DNA from: Brumimicrobium sp040882265 | GTDB lineage: Bacteria; Bacteroidota; Bacteroidia; Flavobacteriales_D; Crocinitomicaceae | Assembly: GCA_040882265.1 (NCBI GenBank) | Contig: JBBEBO010000141.1 | Span: 1 to 64,000 of the forward strand | Direction: 5' to 3' | Length of the DNA stretch: 64,000 nucleotides | In this document: piece after piece, positions 53,073-62,378 of the stretch | How positions within the stretch are numbered: position 1 is the first letter of the stretch | Layout of the letters: each line of letters opens with the position of its first letter | Made by a program: the position numbers and the translations under genes | The notes under the pieces: model-generated | What the model saw: the letters and a program-made list of their open reading frames with translations, nothing else | Told to the model about the DNA's origin: nothing | Database searches by the model: none

Positions 53073-54194
53073 ATGAAATTAACAGTAAAAACAGTAGTAT
53101 TTTTAGCTTTAGGAGGTGTCCTTTTTTCATGTGGACCACAGTCTGATATTGAGAAACTCAAAGAAAAAAGAGCCAAACTAAAAACACAAGTAGCGGCCTT
53201 AGATGAAGAAATCCGAAGTCTAGACACTACAAAAACAAGATTACTTCCACTGGTTAGGCCAGGAGAAGTGAAGATCGGTGGCTTTAAGCATCAGGTAATT
53301 GTTCAAGGTGAAGTGCAAACAGATCAAGAGGTTACAATCAATGCTGAAGCAAATGGTCAGATTAAATCGATTAATGTAACGGAAGGACAAAAGGTTAAGA
53401 AAGGGCATGTCCTTGCTAGAATTGATACCGAAATCTTATCGAGTAATGTACAGGAAGTAAAAACTCAGTTAGATTTTGCTGAATACAACTATGAAAAGCA
53501 AAAAGAATTATTCGATAGAGGAGTCGGTACTGAATTTGAATTAGAACAAGCAAGTAATCAACTCAACACACTAAAGTCACAGTTGAATACACTCCAAACA
53601 CAAAGGTCAAAGTCAGTTGTAAAAGCCCCATTCGACGGTGTGATTGACGAGATATTTTCCAACGAAGGCGAAATGGCAGGTATGCAATCTCCTTTAATGC
53701 GTATTGTGAATAATAAAGAAGTTCGCATCTCAGCAAATATCTCAGAACACTATTACACAAAAATCAAGGAAGGAACACCTGCCAAGGCTTATATTCCAAC
53801 TTTAAACGACACATTGGATTTGACAATTAATTCAATTGGAAATTATATTCATCCAACCAACAGAACTTTCAGAGTACAGGCAAATGTTAAAGATAATAAG
53901 GTACTGCTGCCGAATATGCTTGCAGAACTACATGTTACCGATTTAAAAATTGATACTGCTGTAATTGTTCCTACTGAAGCCATTCTTAAATCTCAGAAAA
54001 ACGAGGACTATGTTTTTGTACTAAAAGAAAAGGAAGATGGGTTTGCAGTGGAAAAAGTTATTGTCAAAGTAATCAGCAAACACAAAGATGAAGCAGCTAT
54101 TGAACCAATTAGTCGTAAACTTCAAAACGGTGAAAAGGTAGTAACCGAAGGAGGAAGAGGAATTACAGATCAAGACATCGTTAGAACGTTTTAA
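53073..54194 (+). CDS. RND periplasmic adaptor (membrane fusion) lipoprotein
   Basis: A 373-residue HlyD/AcrA-type adaptor with a lipoprotein signal (lipobox LFSC, Cys at about 20), an N-terminal coiled coil (23-52), a biotinyl-lipoyl-like domain (GQIKSINVTEGQKVKKGHVL and VVKAPFDGVIDEIF), a helical hairpin between the two halves (about 130-175) and beta-barrel plus membrane-proximal domains. It links the inner membrane pump to the TolC-like channel. Nine bases separate it from the pump gene. Confidence 0.94.
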   Translation: MKLTVKTVVFLALGGVLFSCGPQSDIEKLKEKRAKLKTQVAALDEEIRSLDTTKTRLLPLVRPGEVKIGGFKHQVIVQGEVQTDQEVTINAEANGQIKSINVTEGQKVKKGHVLARIDTEILSSNVQEVKTQLDFAEYNYEKQKELFDRGVGTEFELEQASNQLNTLKSQLNTLQTQRSKSVVKAPFDGVIDEIFSNEGEMAGMQSPLMRIVNNKEVRISANISEHYYTKIKEGTPAKAYIPTLNDTLDLTINSIGNYIHPTNRTFRVQANVKDNKVLLPNMLAELHVTDLKIDTAVIVPTEAILKSQKNEDYVFVLKEKEDGFAVEKVIVKVISKHKDEAAIEPISRKLQNGEKVVTEGGRGITDQDIVRTF

Positions 54195-54203
54195 TAAGAG
54201 ACC

Positions 54204-57200
54204 ATGGACGACAACATAATAAAAAAGTTCGGACTTTCAAACTGGTCCGTTAAGAATACCAAAACAGTATTTCTCATAATCCTGATCCTATTTTTTGGCG
54301 GGATTATGTCTTATCAATCGATGCCAAAGGAAAACTTTCCTGAATTACAAATTCCAGAAATTTATGTCGGAATTGCAAAACCAGGATCCTCACCTTCTTT
54401 TATGTCAGACAAAATTGCTGAAGCGATTGAAAAGGAAGTGGCTACAATAAAGCTTGTGGATGAAATTAATGCGACATCGCAACATGGTTATACAACGATT
54501 AGAATCAAATTTGACTTTAAAGTTGATGTAAATAATGCACTTACAAAAGTAAAAGACGCTGTAGATCAAGCGCGAACTGAGCCAGATTTTCCTGATCTTC
54601 CAGTAGAACCGAATATATTTGAAATCAACCCAAGTGATTTTCCAATCATGAATATCAACTTGAGTGGTAAAGGCCCAAAATTGCTCAAAGAAGTTGGAGA
54701 GGATTTAGAAGAGATCATAGAGGACTTGCCTGAAATTAATGAGGTAAACATCCGCGGTGTTCAAGATCAAGAAATGAGAATCGATGTTGATCGACTCAAG
54801 GCTGAGGCAGTAAATGTTGCTTTAACGGATATTGAAAATGCAGTTCAAGCGGAAAATACAACTATCTCTGGTGGTGAAATTTTAATGAATGGCATGCGTA
54901 AAACAATCATGATTGACGGTGAATTTGCAAACGCAGAAGAACTAGAAAACATCATCGTAAAGCAGGATGATTACATGCCCGTAAAGCTTCGCGACATTGC
55001 AAAGGTATACTTTGGCGATGGTGACACAACATCTTATGCTCGTGAGTTTGGAAGTCCTGTGGTAATGCTTGATATCATTAAACAAGGAGGAGAAAACTTA
55101 TTAGTTGCCGCAGAAAAAATCAATAAAATTGTTGATGAATCTAAGAAAAACAATACAATTCCTGATGGGGTTTCTGTTTCAATTACGAATGATCAATCCA
55201 CTCAAACGAGAGATATGGTTTCCAATCTTGAAAACTCTATCATTTTTGGGATTATTCTAGTAACCTTAGTACTTCTATTTTTCTTAGGAGCAAGGAACGC
55301 AATTTTTGTTGGTGTTGCAATTCCATTATCAATGTTGATGTCATTCCTTATTCTCGATGGAATGGGAGTTTCTTTGAATGTAATGGTACTATTCTCATTA
55401 GTTCTTGCCTTGGGAATGCTAGTGGATAACGGTATTGTCGTCGTCGAGAATATTTACCGACTCATGGACGAAGAAAAAATGCCTGCTATGAAGGCAGCAA
55501 TTATGGGTGTAAGTGAAGTGGCATGGCCAATTATTGCTTCAACAGCAACTACTTTAGCTGCATTTATTCCTTTAGCCCTTTGGCCAGGAATCATGGGTGA
55601 ATTTATGAAGTACCTTCCAATAACACTGATGATTGTTTTGGGTTCTTCATTATTTGTTGCACTTGTAATTAACCCTGTGTTGACTGCTTTATATATGAAA
55701 ATAGAGCAGGGCGCTCCTAAAAGAACAAAAGGAACTTTATATGCTTTAGTCTTCGTGATTATTGGTGTGTTATTCGTCTTTTTAAATGCAGTTACCTTCG
55801 GAAATATATTGGCGTTAATTGGAATAATTTCTTTACTTAATATTTATCTCTTTTTCCCTGGAACGGCGTACTTTCAAAATAAAGCATTACCTGTTTTAGA
55901 AAGATATTATAGCCAGTTTTTAACGTTTGCTTTAAATGGAGCAAAACCTATATTATTTATTATTGGAACATTCGTCTTACTCATCGTTTCAATTGTATTA
56001 ATCGGAGTTTTTCAACCAAAAGTGGAATTCTTTCCTCAAAATCAGCCGAAATACGTAAATATATTTTTAACCCACCCTATCGGAACTGATATCAAAGAAA
56101 CAAATAAATCTACTTTAGTATTAGAGGAAAAGGTAAATGACATTTTAAAGCCGTATTTAGAAGACACGGTTGGTAAAACCAAAGATGAACAAATCATTCA
56201 GTCCATTATTTCTCAAGTTGGAAAAGGAACGGGTGATCCATCGCAAGGCCCCGGAATGGGTGATAGTCCTCACAAGGCAAGAATTACTGTGAATTTTGCA
56301 GAGTTTGAATATCGGGACTCTGTAAACACGACTAGTTTCCTTCTTAAAAAATTACAAGAAGAGTTGAGAGGCACACTTCCCGCTGATGTTCAGGTTTCAA
56401 TTCAGAAAAACTCAATGGGACCACCACAAGAACCGCCAATCAATATTGAATTAACGAGTCTTGCAAAAACAGACTACAAAGCTTTAATATTGACATCCAC
56501 AGAGGTTAAAAACTACTTGGATCGCCAAAAGGTTGAGGGTGTAGATGAGTTGAAATTAAATGTTGAAGCAACTCGCCCAGAGATTCCTATTGAGGTTGAC
56601 CGCGAGCAAGTCAGAAGACTTAATGCTTCTACAAGTCAGGTCGGTATGTCAATACGAAAAGCCTTACTAGGAGAAGACATAAGTACATATACTTTAGATG
56701 AAGAGAATTATGATATTGTAGTTCGATTCAAACAAAATGACCGTTACGATTTAGATGCTTTATTAGATCAAAAACTAATGTTTAGAAACAACAAAGGTCA
56801 ATTGCTTAACATCCCCATTCGTAGTGTGATCAAAGATCCCAAGGAAAACATATCCTACACAGGTGTTGAACGAAAAGATCAAACAGCAATGGTTGTCATT
56901 ACTTCGGATGTTTCTGAAGGATATAATGCGAACGAAGTTGTAGCTGAACTCAAAGAAAAAATGCTCGACTATGAAAATACTGGCGAATTGCCTGCCGATG
57001 TAAGGTATAAGTTTACTGGACAGCAAGAAGAACAGGCAAAAGAAATGGCGTTTTTGAGTAAAGCCTTGTTAATCGCTGTGTTCTTAATTCTTTTAATTAT
57101 CGTGACACAGTTTAACTCATATTCAACACCAGCAATTATACTTTTCTCGGTTGTATTATCACTGATTGGTGTATTTATAGGTTTGATATTGAGTGGTCAA

Positions 57201-57680
57201 ACCTTCGTTATTATGATGACGATGATTGGAATTATTTCCTTGGCGGGTGTCGTAGTAAATAATGCAATTGTATTAATCGATTACACCAATTTAATACGAA
57301 AAGAAAAACGCGAAGAGTTAAATTTAACTGAAGACGATTTATTGCCAGACAATGAGGTTGTAAAAGCAACTATCCGTGGTGGTGAAGTTCGTCTGCGTCC
57401 AGTACTGCTCACAGCGATAACAACAGTCCTTGGACTACTTCCGCTTGCGATGGGATTAAACATTGATTTCATTGGACTATTAACCGATTACGATCCAAAC
57501 ATCTTCCTTGGTGGAGACAACAATATGTTTTTCTCACCAATGGCTTGGACTATCATTTACGGATTGACATTTGCGACATTTTTAACGCTGATTATTATTC
57601 CAGCGATGTATTTATCACTTTATAGATTCAAAGTTTGGTTATACAGAAAAATGGGTTGGAAGTTAAAATCAACATTATAA
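54204..57680 (+). CDS. Efflux RND transporter permease (AcrB-like)
   Basis: A 1158-residue inner membrane proton-driven exporter with the RND layout of two six-helix halves and two large periplasmic loops. The proton-relay segment is LGMLVDNGIVVVENIYR (helix 4). It is about 100 residues longer than AcrB because of two extra hydrophobic segments near 510-560 and additions near the C-terminus, as seen in other Bacteroidota pumps. Substrates are unknown; the TetR upstream suggests drug or toxic compound efflux. Heavy-metal type is less likely because the CusA methionine signature is not seen. Confidence 0.93.
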   Translation: MDDNIIKKFGLSNWSVKNTKTVFLIILILFFGGIMSYQSMPKENFPELQIPEIYVGIAKPGSSPSFMSDKIAEAIEKEVATIKLVDEINATSQHGYTTIRIKFDFKVDVNNALTKVKDAVDQARTEPDFPDLPVEPNIFEINPSDFPIMNINLSGKGPKLLKEVGEDLEEIIEDLPEINEVNIRGVQDQEMRIDVDRLKAEAVNVALTDIENAVQAENTTISGGEILMNGMRKTIMIDGEFANAEELENIIVKQDDYMPVKLRDIAKVYFGDGDTTSYAREFGSPVVMLDIIKQGGENLLVAAEKINKIVDESKKNNTIPDGVSVSITNDQSTQTRDMVSNLENSIIFGIILVTLVLLFFLGARNAIFVGVAIPLSMLMSFLILDGMGVSLNVMVLFSLVLALGMLVDNGIVVVENIYRLMDEEKMPAMKAAIMGVSEVAWPIIASTATTLAAFIPLALWPGIMGEFMKYLPITLMIVLGSSLFVALVINPVLTALYMKIEQGAPKRTKGTLYALVFVIIGVLFVFLNAVTFGNILALIGIISLLNIYLFFPGTAYFQNKALPVLERYYSQFLTFALNGAKPILFIIGTFVLLIVSIVLIGVFQPKVEFFPQNQPKYVNIFLTHPIGTDIKETNKSTLVLEEKVNDILKPYLEDTVGKTKDEQIIQSIISQVGKGTGDPSQGPGMGDSPHKARITVNFAEFEYRDSVNTTSFLLKKLQEELRGTLPADVQVSIQKNSMGPPQEPPINIELTSLAKTDYKALILTSTEVKNYLDRQKVEGVDELKLNVEATRPEIPIEVDREQVRRLNASTSQVGMSIRKALLGEDISTYTLDEENYDIVVRFKQNDRYDLDALLDQKLMFRNNKGQLLNIPIRSVIKDPKENISYTGVERKDQTAMVVITSDVSEGYNANEVVAELKEKMLDYENTGELPADVRYKFTGQQEEQAKEMAFLSKALLIAVFLILLIIVTQFNSYSTPAIILFSVVLSLIGVFIGLILSGQTFVIMMTMIGIISLAGVVVNNAIVLIDYTNLIRKEKREELNLTEDDLLPDNEVVKATIRGGEVRLRPVLLTAITTVLGLLPLAMGLNIDFIGLLTDYDPNIFLGGDNNMFFSPMAWTIIYGLTFATFLTLIIIPAMYLSLYRFKVWLYRKMGWKLKSTL

Positions 57681-57729
57681 GATATAATCTATTATACATC
57701 TCTGGAAGGGCAAAAGGCACTTCTGGAGA

Positions 57730-58854
57730 TTATTTATCTATTTCCATCATTTTTTCAAACGACTTCCATAAATCGTTGGCAGTTTTATCCCATGAAAATT
57801 GTTTAACACGTTTTAATCCTTTTGCTTTTAGTTCTTCCTGAAGCTTCTTATCAGTGATTAAAAGATGTAACTGCCTATAAATATCGTCAACATCAATTGG
57901 ATTACAATACTGAACAGCATCGCTCCCAACTTCTGGCAAGGCAGTCAAATTTCCCGATAAAATAGGGGTTCCAGATTGCATTGCTTCCACTAGTGGAATT
58001 CCAAATCCCTCAAAATAACTCACAAACGTAAAGATCTCTGCTGCAGCCATTAGCTCTGCTAGTTTTTCCAATGACAAATGCCCCGTAAACTGAATCGAAG
58101 ATCTTAAGTCTTCAGGAATTTGTACCTGTTGACTATCCCACAATGGTTCTCCAACAATTACAAGTTGATGAGCAAAATCATTTTCTTTTTTTAACCGCTC
58201 AAAGGCAGAAATGAGACGGTGTAAATTTTTTCTTTTATGAATAGCACCCACAAACAGTAAATATGGCTTACCATCAGTAAATGTTGAGCGCACGTTTGAT
58301 TTTTCGATTTCTAAAAGCGGTTTGAAAACGTTTGAAACACCGTTATAAGCAACATCAATTTTATCTGGAGAAATGCCGTAGGTTTTAACGATATCATTTT
58401 TAGAAAAATTTGAAACTGTACAAATCCGTATCGCTTTATGCGCAAATTTTGGAAAGTTTTTTTTAAGGTATTTCAATGCCCCCTTTGGAATGTCTTCTGG
58501 GTGATGCTCAAAATTCAAGTCGTGAATGACTGCCAATTGTGGCACACTCGTTTTTAAGGATAGATAACCATCAGGCGAGATAAACGCGTCACACTTATAT
58601 TTTTTTAAAGCTTTAGTAACAGAAAAATCAAACCATATCTTAAATAAAACCGGATGCCTCGCAGGTGGATTAAGCACAACAGGCGTTACATTCTCTGCAA
58701 ACACAAACTTTTCATCAAACGGCCGATCAAAAAAGAACACAAACTCGTGCTCTGGATGATTTTTTACAATTCTAGAAATTGTTTCATAGGTATACCATCC
58801 AAACCCTTCCATTTTATGGGAAAGCAAGAATCTTGTATTTACGGCTATTTTCAT
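57730..58854 (-). CDS. Family 4 glycosyltransferase
   Basis: A 374-residue GT-B fold sugar transferase. Motifs: AVNTRFLLSHKMEGFGWYTY start, LFVGAIHKRKNLHRLI (nucleotide sugar binding) and the EX7E motif in FEGFGIPLVEA. The group is like the mannosyl- and rhamnosyltransferases of O-antigen or exopolysaccharide pathways, but there are no other such genes nearby. It is convergent with the efflux operon and divergent from msrA. Donor and acceptor are unknown. Confidence 0.88.
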   Translation of the reverse strand: MKIAVNTRFLLSHKMEGFGWYTYETISRIVKNHPEHEFVFFFDRPFDEKFVFAENVTPVVLNPPARHPVLFKIWFDFSVTKALKKYKCDAFISPDGYLSLKTSVPQLAVIHDLNFEHHPEDIPKGALKYLKKNFPKFAHKAIRICTVSNFSKNDIVKTYGISPDKIDVAYNGVSNVFKPLLEIEKSNVRSTFTDGKPYLLFVGAIHKRKNLHRLISAFERLKKENDFAHQLVIVGEPLWDSQQVQIPEDLRSSIQFTGHLSLEKLAELMAAAEIFTFVSYFEGFGIPLVEAMQSGTPILSGNLTALPEVGSDAVQYCNPIDVDDIYRQLHLLITDKKLQEELKAKGLKRVKQFSWDKTANDLWKSFEKMMEIDK

Positions 58855-59013
58855 GATTTTGTGTGGGGCTAAATTAAGTAAAATGAATATACAAATTGAT
58901 GGAATTGTAATTATAGAGGATTATTTAAAGGCAGAAAACATATTATTTTCTTTCTATTTTACGTGAAAAATTATGCCCTGATTTGATTCGAGGTGAGGTC
59001 CGTCAAACAAGGA

Positions 59014-59065
59014 TTTTAAAAACATGTAGGGTCGCACGGCCGTGCGACCCTACATGTTTTTAAAA
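59014..59065. repeat. GC-rich palindrome, copy 3 (perfect)
   Basis: A perfect 52-base palindrome with arms ttttaaaaacatgtagggtc and so on around the centre cggccg. It shares the TGTAGGG-CG-ACGGCCGT-CG-CCCTACA core with the copies at 145-180 and 30491-30532. It lies in the 249-base gap between the glycosyltransferase and msrA genes. Confidence 0.9.
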
Positions 59066-59103
59066 CTAAATCCCCCTCCCAAACGTTTATAAAAGAAAAC
59101 AAC

Positions 59104-59760
59104 ATGCAAAAAAACATACTTCATCTATTCATCATTTCCATCATAGCCTTCGGTTGTAATGCAAACCAACTAAGTAACACAGCAAACACAGAGTCAAAAT
59201 CCACAGAAAATTCACCCTCAGAAAAAATAGAAACAAACGCCGTTGTTTATTTCGCAAGCGGATGTTTTTGGTGTGTGGAAGCCGTTTTTGAATCCGTAAT
59301 TGGTGTGGGAGATGTGATTTCTGGCTACAGTGGAGGAAAAAAATCAACAGCAAACTATAGAGAAGTGAGCGCTGGAAGAACAGACCATGCAGAAGCTGTT
59401 GCCGTGCATTACGATTCAACTAAAATTGATTATCCGACTTTATTAGAAGTCTTTTTTGGTTCACACGATCCCACAACATTAAATCAACAAGGACCAGATC
59501 GAGGAACGCAATATCGAAGTGCTATTTTTTACAGAAATGAAAAAGAAAAAAAATTAGCTAATGAATACATTAAAAAACTATTGAGCGAAAATGTATTTCC
59601 TAAAATCACTACAGAAGTTGTCGCTTTCGAAGCGTTTTACCCTGCTGAGGATTATCACCAAAACTATGAAGAGAAGAATCCAAATAATGCTTATGTTCAA
59701 AATGTTTCAATTCCAAGATTAAAGAAGTTTCAGAAACAATATCCTGAATTATTAAAATAA
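59104..59760 (+). CDS. msrA: Peptide methionine sulfoxide reductase A (lipoprotein)
   Basis: A 218-residue enzyme that reduces methionine-S-sulfoxide in proteins. The active site GCFWC is at 53-57 (nucleophile Cys54) and GRTDHAEAV and FFGSHDPT are conserved. It starts with a lipoprotein signal (lipobox FGC, Cys18) and a Ser/Thr-rich linker, so it is likely anchored in the periplasm or on the outer membrane, repairing envelope proteins. No msrB is adjacent. Confidence 0.94.
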   Translation: MQKNILHLFIISIIAFGCNANQLSNTANTESKSTENSPSEKIETNAVVYFASGCFWCVEAVFESVIGVGDVISGYSGGKKSTANYREVSAGRTDHAEAVAVHYDSTKIDYPTLLEVFFGSHDPTTLNQQGPDRGTQYRSAIFYRNEKEKKLANEYIKKLLSENVFPKITTEVVAFEAFYPAEDYHQNYEEKNPNNAYVQNVSIPRLKKFQKQYPELLK

Positions 59761-59809
59761 CTACTTTCTAATTTCTGAATCTGCATCTTTTTCTGTTCTT
59801 TTGTTTGAA

Positions 59810-60025
59810 ATGAAAAGGGGAAACAAATTTATAGTACTAACGGGCGTCGGGATTCAAATGATGGTCACTATATTTTTAGGTGCTTATTTCGGAAAAATGT
59901 TGGATGAAAAATATCCCGCCGAAAAAAAATGGTTTACAATAGGATTAACACTTTTTGCCGTTTTTGCATCGCTTTATTTAGTCGTTCAACAATTAAAAAG
60001 CCTTAACAATGATGAAGATGAGTAA
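59810..60025 (+). CDS. AtpZ/AtpI family protein
   Basis: A 71-residue membrane protein with two helices (about 8-27 and 39-60). In the start of an ATP synthase operon such proteins (AtpI/AtpZ) help assemble the c-ring or supply magnesium. The frame is open three codons earlier through a TTG, but the ATG at 59810 is preferred. It overlaps the following DUF6168-like gene. Confidence 0.8.
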   Translation: MKRGNKFIVLTGVGIQMMVTIFLGAYFGKMLDEKYPAEKKWFTIGLTLFAVFASLYLVVQQLKSLNNDEDE

Positions 60026-60395
60026 ATATTTTTGGGGTTTTGTAGTAACTTCTATCATTTTATTATCGATTTCCTTTTACATTCACTCTGGTTATGTAGC
60101 TTTTGAAGATCATTCAATAATGATTCAATCATATATTGCCAATTTTATTTTGGGAATTATCGTTTTTGTCGTCATAGAGCTTTTCAAAAAAACACACACG
60201 AATATAATCGGGTTTATTTTTCTCGGCGGTTCACTTTTTAAATTTCTCGTTTACTTTCTATACATCCTTCCAATACTGACGTCAACAGGCGAACTTACTA
60301 AATTTAAGTTCCTTGTATTTTATGTCCCTTATTTCATTTGTTTAATGCTAGAGCTTTTATTTTTAGTTCGGCTTATGAATAGAGAAACTAAATAA
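60009..60395 (+). CDS. DUF6168-like membrane protein
   Basis: A protein of up to 128 residues with four hydrophobic helices (about 8-24, 40-60, 66-90, 100-122). This gene sits between the AtpZ-like gene and atpB in Flavobacteriales ATP synthase operons and may serve as a second AtpI-like helper. Start choice is uncertain between ATGs at 60009, 60012 and 60018, all of which lie inside the end of the AtpZ-like gene. Confidence 0.65.
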   Translation: MMKMSKYFWGFVVTSIILLSISFYIHSGYVAFEDHSIMIQSYIANFILGIIVFVVIELFKKTHTNIIGFIFLGGSLFKFLVYFLYILPILTSTGELTKFKFLVFYVPYFICLMLELLFLVRLMNRETK

Positions 60396-60458
60396 CCAAA
60401 AGGTTAAAAAATCAATAAATAATAAGTGAATTTCTTTTCCTTATTAGATTTTAATTTA

Positions 60459-60466
60459 TAGTTTTG
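60459..60466 (+). promoter_or_regulatory. Internal promoter -7 box before atpB
   Basis: TAGTTTTG matches TAnnTTTG, 38 bases before the atpB start. It would let the ATP synthase genes be transcribed separately from the two small genes upstream. Confidence 0.5.
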
Positions 60467-60503
60467 CACCGATTTTTACAGGGTCTAAATTTTAAGAAGA
60501 AAG

Positions 60504-61577
60504 ATGATTTTAAAGTTTTTTTTTAACACGTTCATTTTGATGATGTTTACCTTCAGCTTATATGCAGAAGAAACGGATTCACATGAACATTCAGAAGAGG
60601 AAGGAAGTCTGAAAGAGGAAATTAAAAAAGATATTGATCATCACCTTCAAGATTCACACGATTTTCATTTATTTACAGATGAAGAAACCGGAAAACATTA
60701 CGGCTTTCCTTTGCCTGTGATTTTATGGGATGAGGGGTTGCACATCTTCTCTTCATCAAGATTTAATCATGGTCACGATCTCGTTGAGTCGAAAGGTAAT
60801 TTCTATAAAATTTATCACGGTAAAATTTATAAAACGAATGCCGAAGGAACAATCAACTATGATGAAGAACATCATCCAACAAACGCAAAACCAATAGACT
60901 TCTCAATCACAAAGAATGTCTTTATGATTATTGCAATCGGACTATTGTTATTCTTAATGTTGCGTACTGCAGCAAAATCTTATAAAAAGCATGGCTATCT
61001 ACCAAGTGGATTTGGTCGTTTCTTAGAGCCAATCATTCTATTTGTTCGAGATAACATTGCAAAACCAAATATTGGTGAAAAGCATTATAAAAAATACATG
61101 GGCTTCCTTTTGACGGTTTTCTTCTTTATATGGTTGGTGAACTTATTTGGATTGACGCCTTTAGGTGTTAATATTACGAACAATATTGCAGTAACATTTG
61201 CATTGGCATTGATGGTTTACTTGATTACAACATTTACAGCGAAGAAAAATTATTGGAAACATATTTTCTGGATGCCAGGAGTTCCTGTACCGATGAAAAT
61301 AGTTTTAGCTCCAATTGAATTGTTAGGAACGATTATCAAACCGTTCTCATTAATGATACGTCTTTATGCAAACATCACCGCAGGTCACATTGTGATCATG
61401 AGTATTATCGGGATGATGTTTGTTTTTTCAAGTTGGGTAGGTAGTTCCCTATCTTTTGTTCTAGCAGTTGTGCTAGGATTGTTAGAGTTGTTGGTTGCTG
61501 CACTTCAGGCTTACATCTTTACAATGTTATCGGCATTGTATTTTGGTTCAGCTGTGGATGAAGGTGATCATCATTAA
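60504..61577 (+). CDS. atpB: ATP synthase F0 subunit a
   Basis: The 357-residue stator subunit of the F0 motor that gives protons access to the c-ring. It has a signal-like N-terminus (1-21), a histidine- and acid-rich periplasmic N-terminal extension of over 100 residues typical of Bacteroidota, and then the conserved helices. The essential Arg is Arg286 in LMIRLYANITAGH. It is longer than E. coli subunit a (271 residues) because of the extension. Confidence 0.96.
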   Translation: MILKFFFNTFILMMFTFSLYAEETDSHEHSEEEGSLKEEIKKDIDHHLQDSHDFHLFTDEETGKHYGFPLPVILWDEGLHIFSSSRFNHGHDLVESKGNFYKIYHGKIYKTNAEGTINYDEEHHPTNAKPIDFSITKNVFMIIAIGLLLFLMLRTAAKSYKKHGYLPSGFGRFLEPIILFVRDNIAKPNIGEKHYKKYMGFLLTVFFFIWLVNLFGLTPLGVNITNNIAVTFALALMVYLITTFTAKKNYWKHIFWMPGVPVPMKIVLAPIELLGTIIKPFSLMIRLYANITAGHIVIMSIIGMMFVFSSWVGSSLSFVLAVVLGLLELLVAALQAYIFTMLSALYFGSAVDEGDHH

Positions 61578-61613
61578 TTAATATGGATTTATAAACCAAA
61601 AATAGAATAGATT

Positions 61614-61805
61614 ATGGAAATTCCAGTAATGGTAGGAGCAGGTTTAATCGTGATCGGTGCCGGTCTCGGTATTGGTAAGATTGGTGGTTCAGCAATGGAA
61701 GCTATCGCACGTCAACCTGAAGCTGCAGGTAAAATTCAAACAGCAATGCTTATTGCAGCAGCGCTTATTGAAGGTATTGGATTTGCTGCATTATTTGCAG
61801 TTTAA
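61614..61805 (+). CDS. atpE: ATP synthase F0 subunit c
   Basis: A 63-residue hairpin protein that forms the rotor ring. The ion-binding carboxylate is Glu53 in LIEGIGFAAL, and ARQPEA is the conserved loop. The Gln and Ser/Thr ligands of sodium-type rings are absent (GIGKIGG replaces GIGQG and Glu53 is followed by Gly), so it should carry protons. The short length is usual for Bacteroidota. Confidence 0.95.
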   Translation: MEIPVMVGAGLIVIGAGLGIGKIGGSAMEAIARQPEAAGKIQTAMLIAAALIEGIGFAALFAV

Positions 61806-61813
61806 ATCACTTA

Positions 61814-61849
61814 AACGAGAGGATCAGCGGTTGGCTGTTTCCTCTCGTT
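61814..61849 (+). promoter_or_regulatory. Hairpin between atpE and atpF
   Basis: A perfect 10-base stem (aacgagagga / tcctctcgtt) with an inner cagc/gctg pair lies 9 bases after the atpE stop. The following bases are only weakly T-rich. It may be a partial terminator or an mRNA stabiliser that raises atpE relative to atpF, matching the need for many c subunits. Confidence 0.6.
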
Positions 61850-61873
61850 ATTTAGTTTTATAAATTAGAAATT

Positions 61874-62374
61874 ATGGAAAAGTTAATAAACGAATTTTCA
61901 ATCGGACTGTTTTTCTGGCAAACATTATTGTTTCTGGTTTTACTTTTTCTTTTGCGCAAATTTGCTTGGAAGCCGATTTTAAACGCGGTAAATAGTCGTG
62001 AAGAAAATATTCAGGAGGCCCTTGACATGGCTGTTAAGACTAAAGCTGAAATGAAAAAGCTTCAAACGCAAAATGAAAATCTTGTTAAAGAAGCACGAGT
62101 TGAGCGCGACCAAATGATTAAGGAAGCAAAAGAAACAAGTAATAAACTTGTGGAAGATTCTAAAAAGAAAGCAAAAGAAGAGGCTGATAAAATCATTGAA
62201 AATGCGAGAGTTTCAATCAATTCTGAAAAGAACGCTGCGATTGCCGAACTAAAAGGTCAAGTTGCTTCAGTTGCTTTGGAAATTGCTGAAAAAGTATTGC
62301 GTGAAGAACTTTCTTCAAGTGATAAGCAGAAAACATTAGCTTCAAAACTTGCTGAGGACATCAGTTTAAACTAG
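61874..62374 (+). CDS. atpF: ATP synthase F0 subunit b
   Basis: The 166-residue peripheral stalk subunit. It has one N-terminal membrane helix (about 9-28) followed by a long charged coiled coil that joins F0 to F1 via the delta subunit. Length and layout match the family. Four bases separate it from atpH. Confidence 0.95.
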   Translation: MEKLINEFSIGLFFWQTLLFLVLLFLLRKFAWKPILNAVNSREENIQEALDMAVKTKAEMKKLQTQNENLVKEARVERDQMIKEAKETSNKLVEDSKKKAKEEADKIIENARVSINSEKNAAIAELKGQVASVALEIAEKVLREELSSSDKQKTLASKLAEDISLN

Positions 62375-62378
62375 ACGC

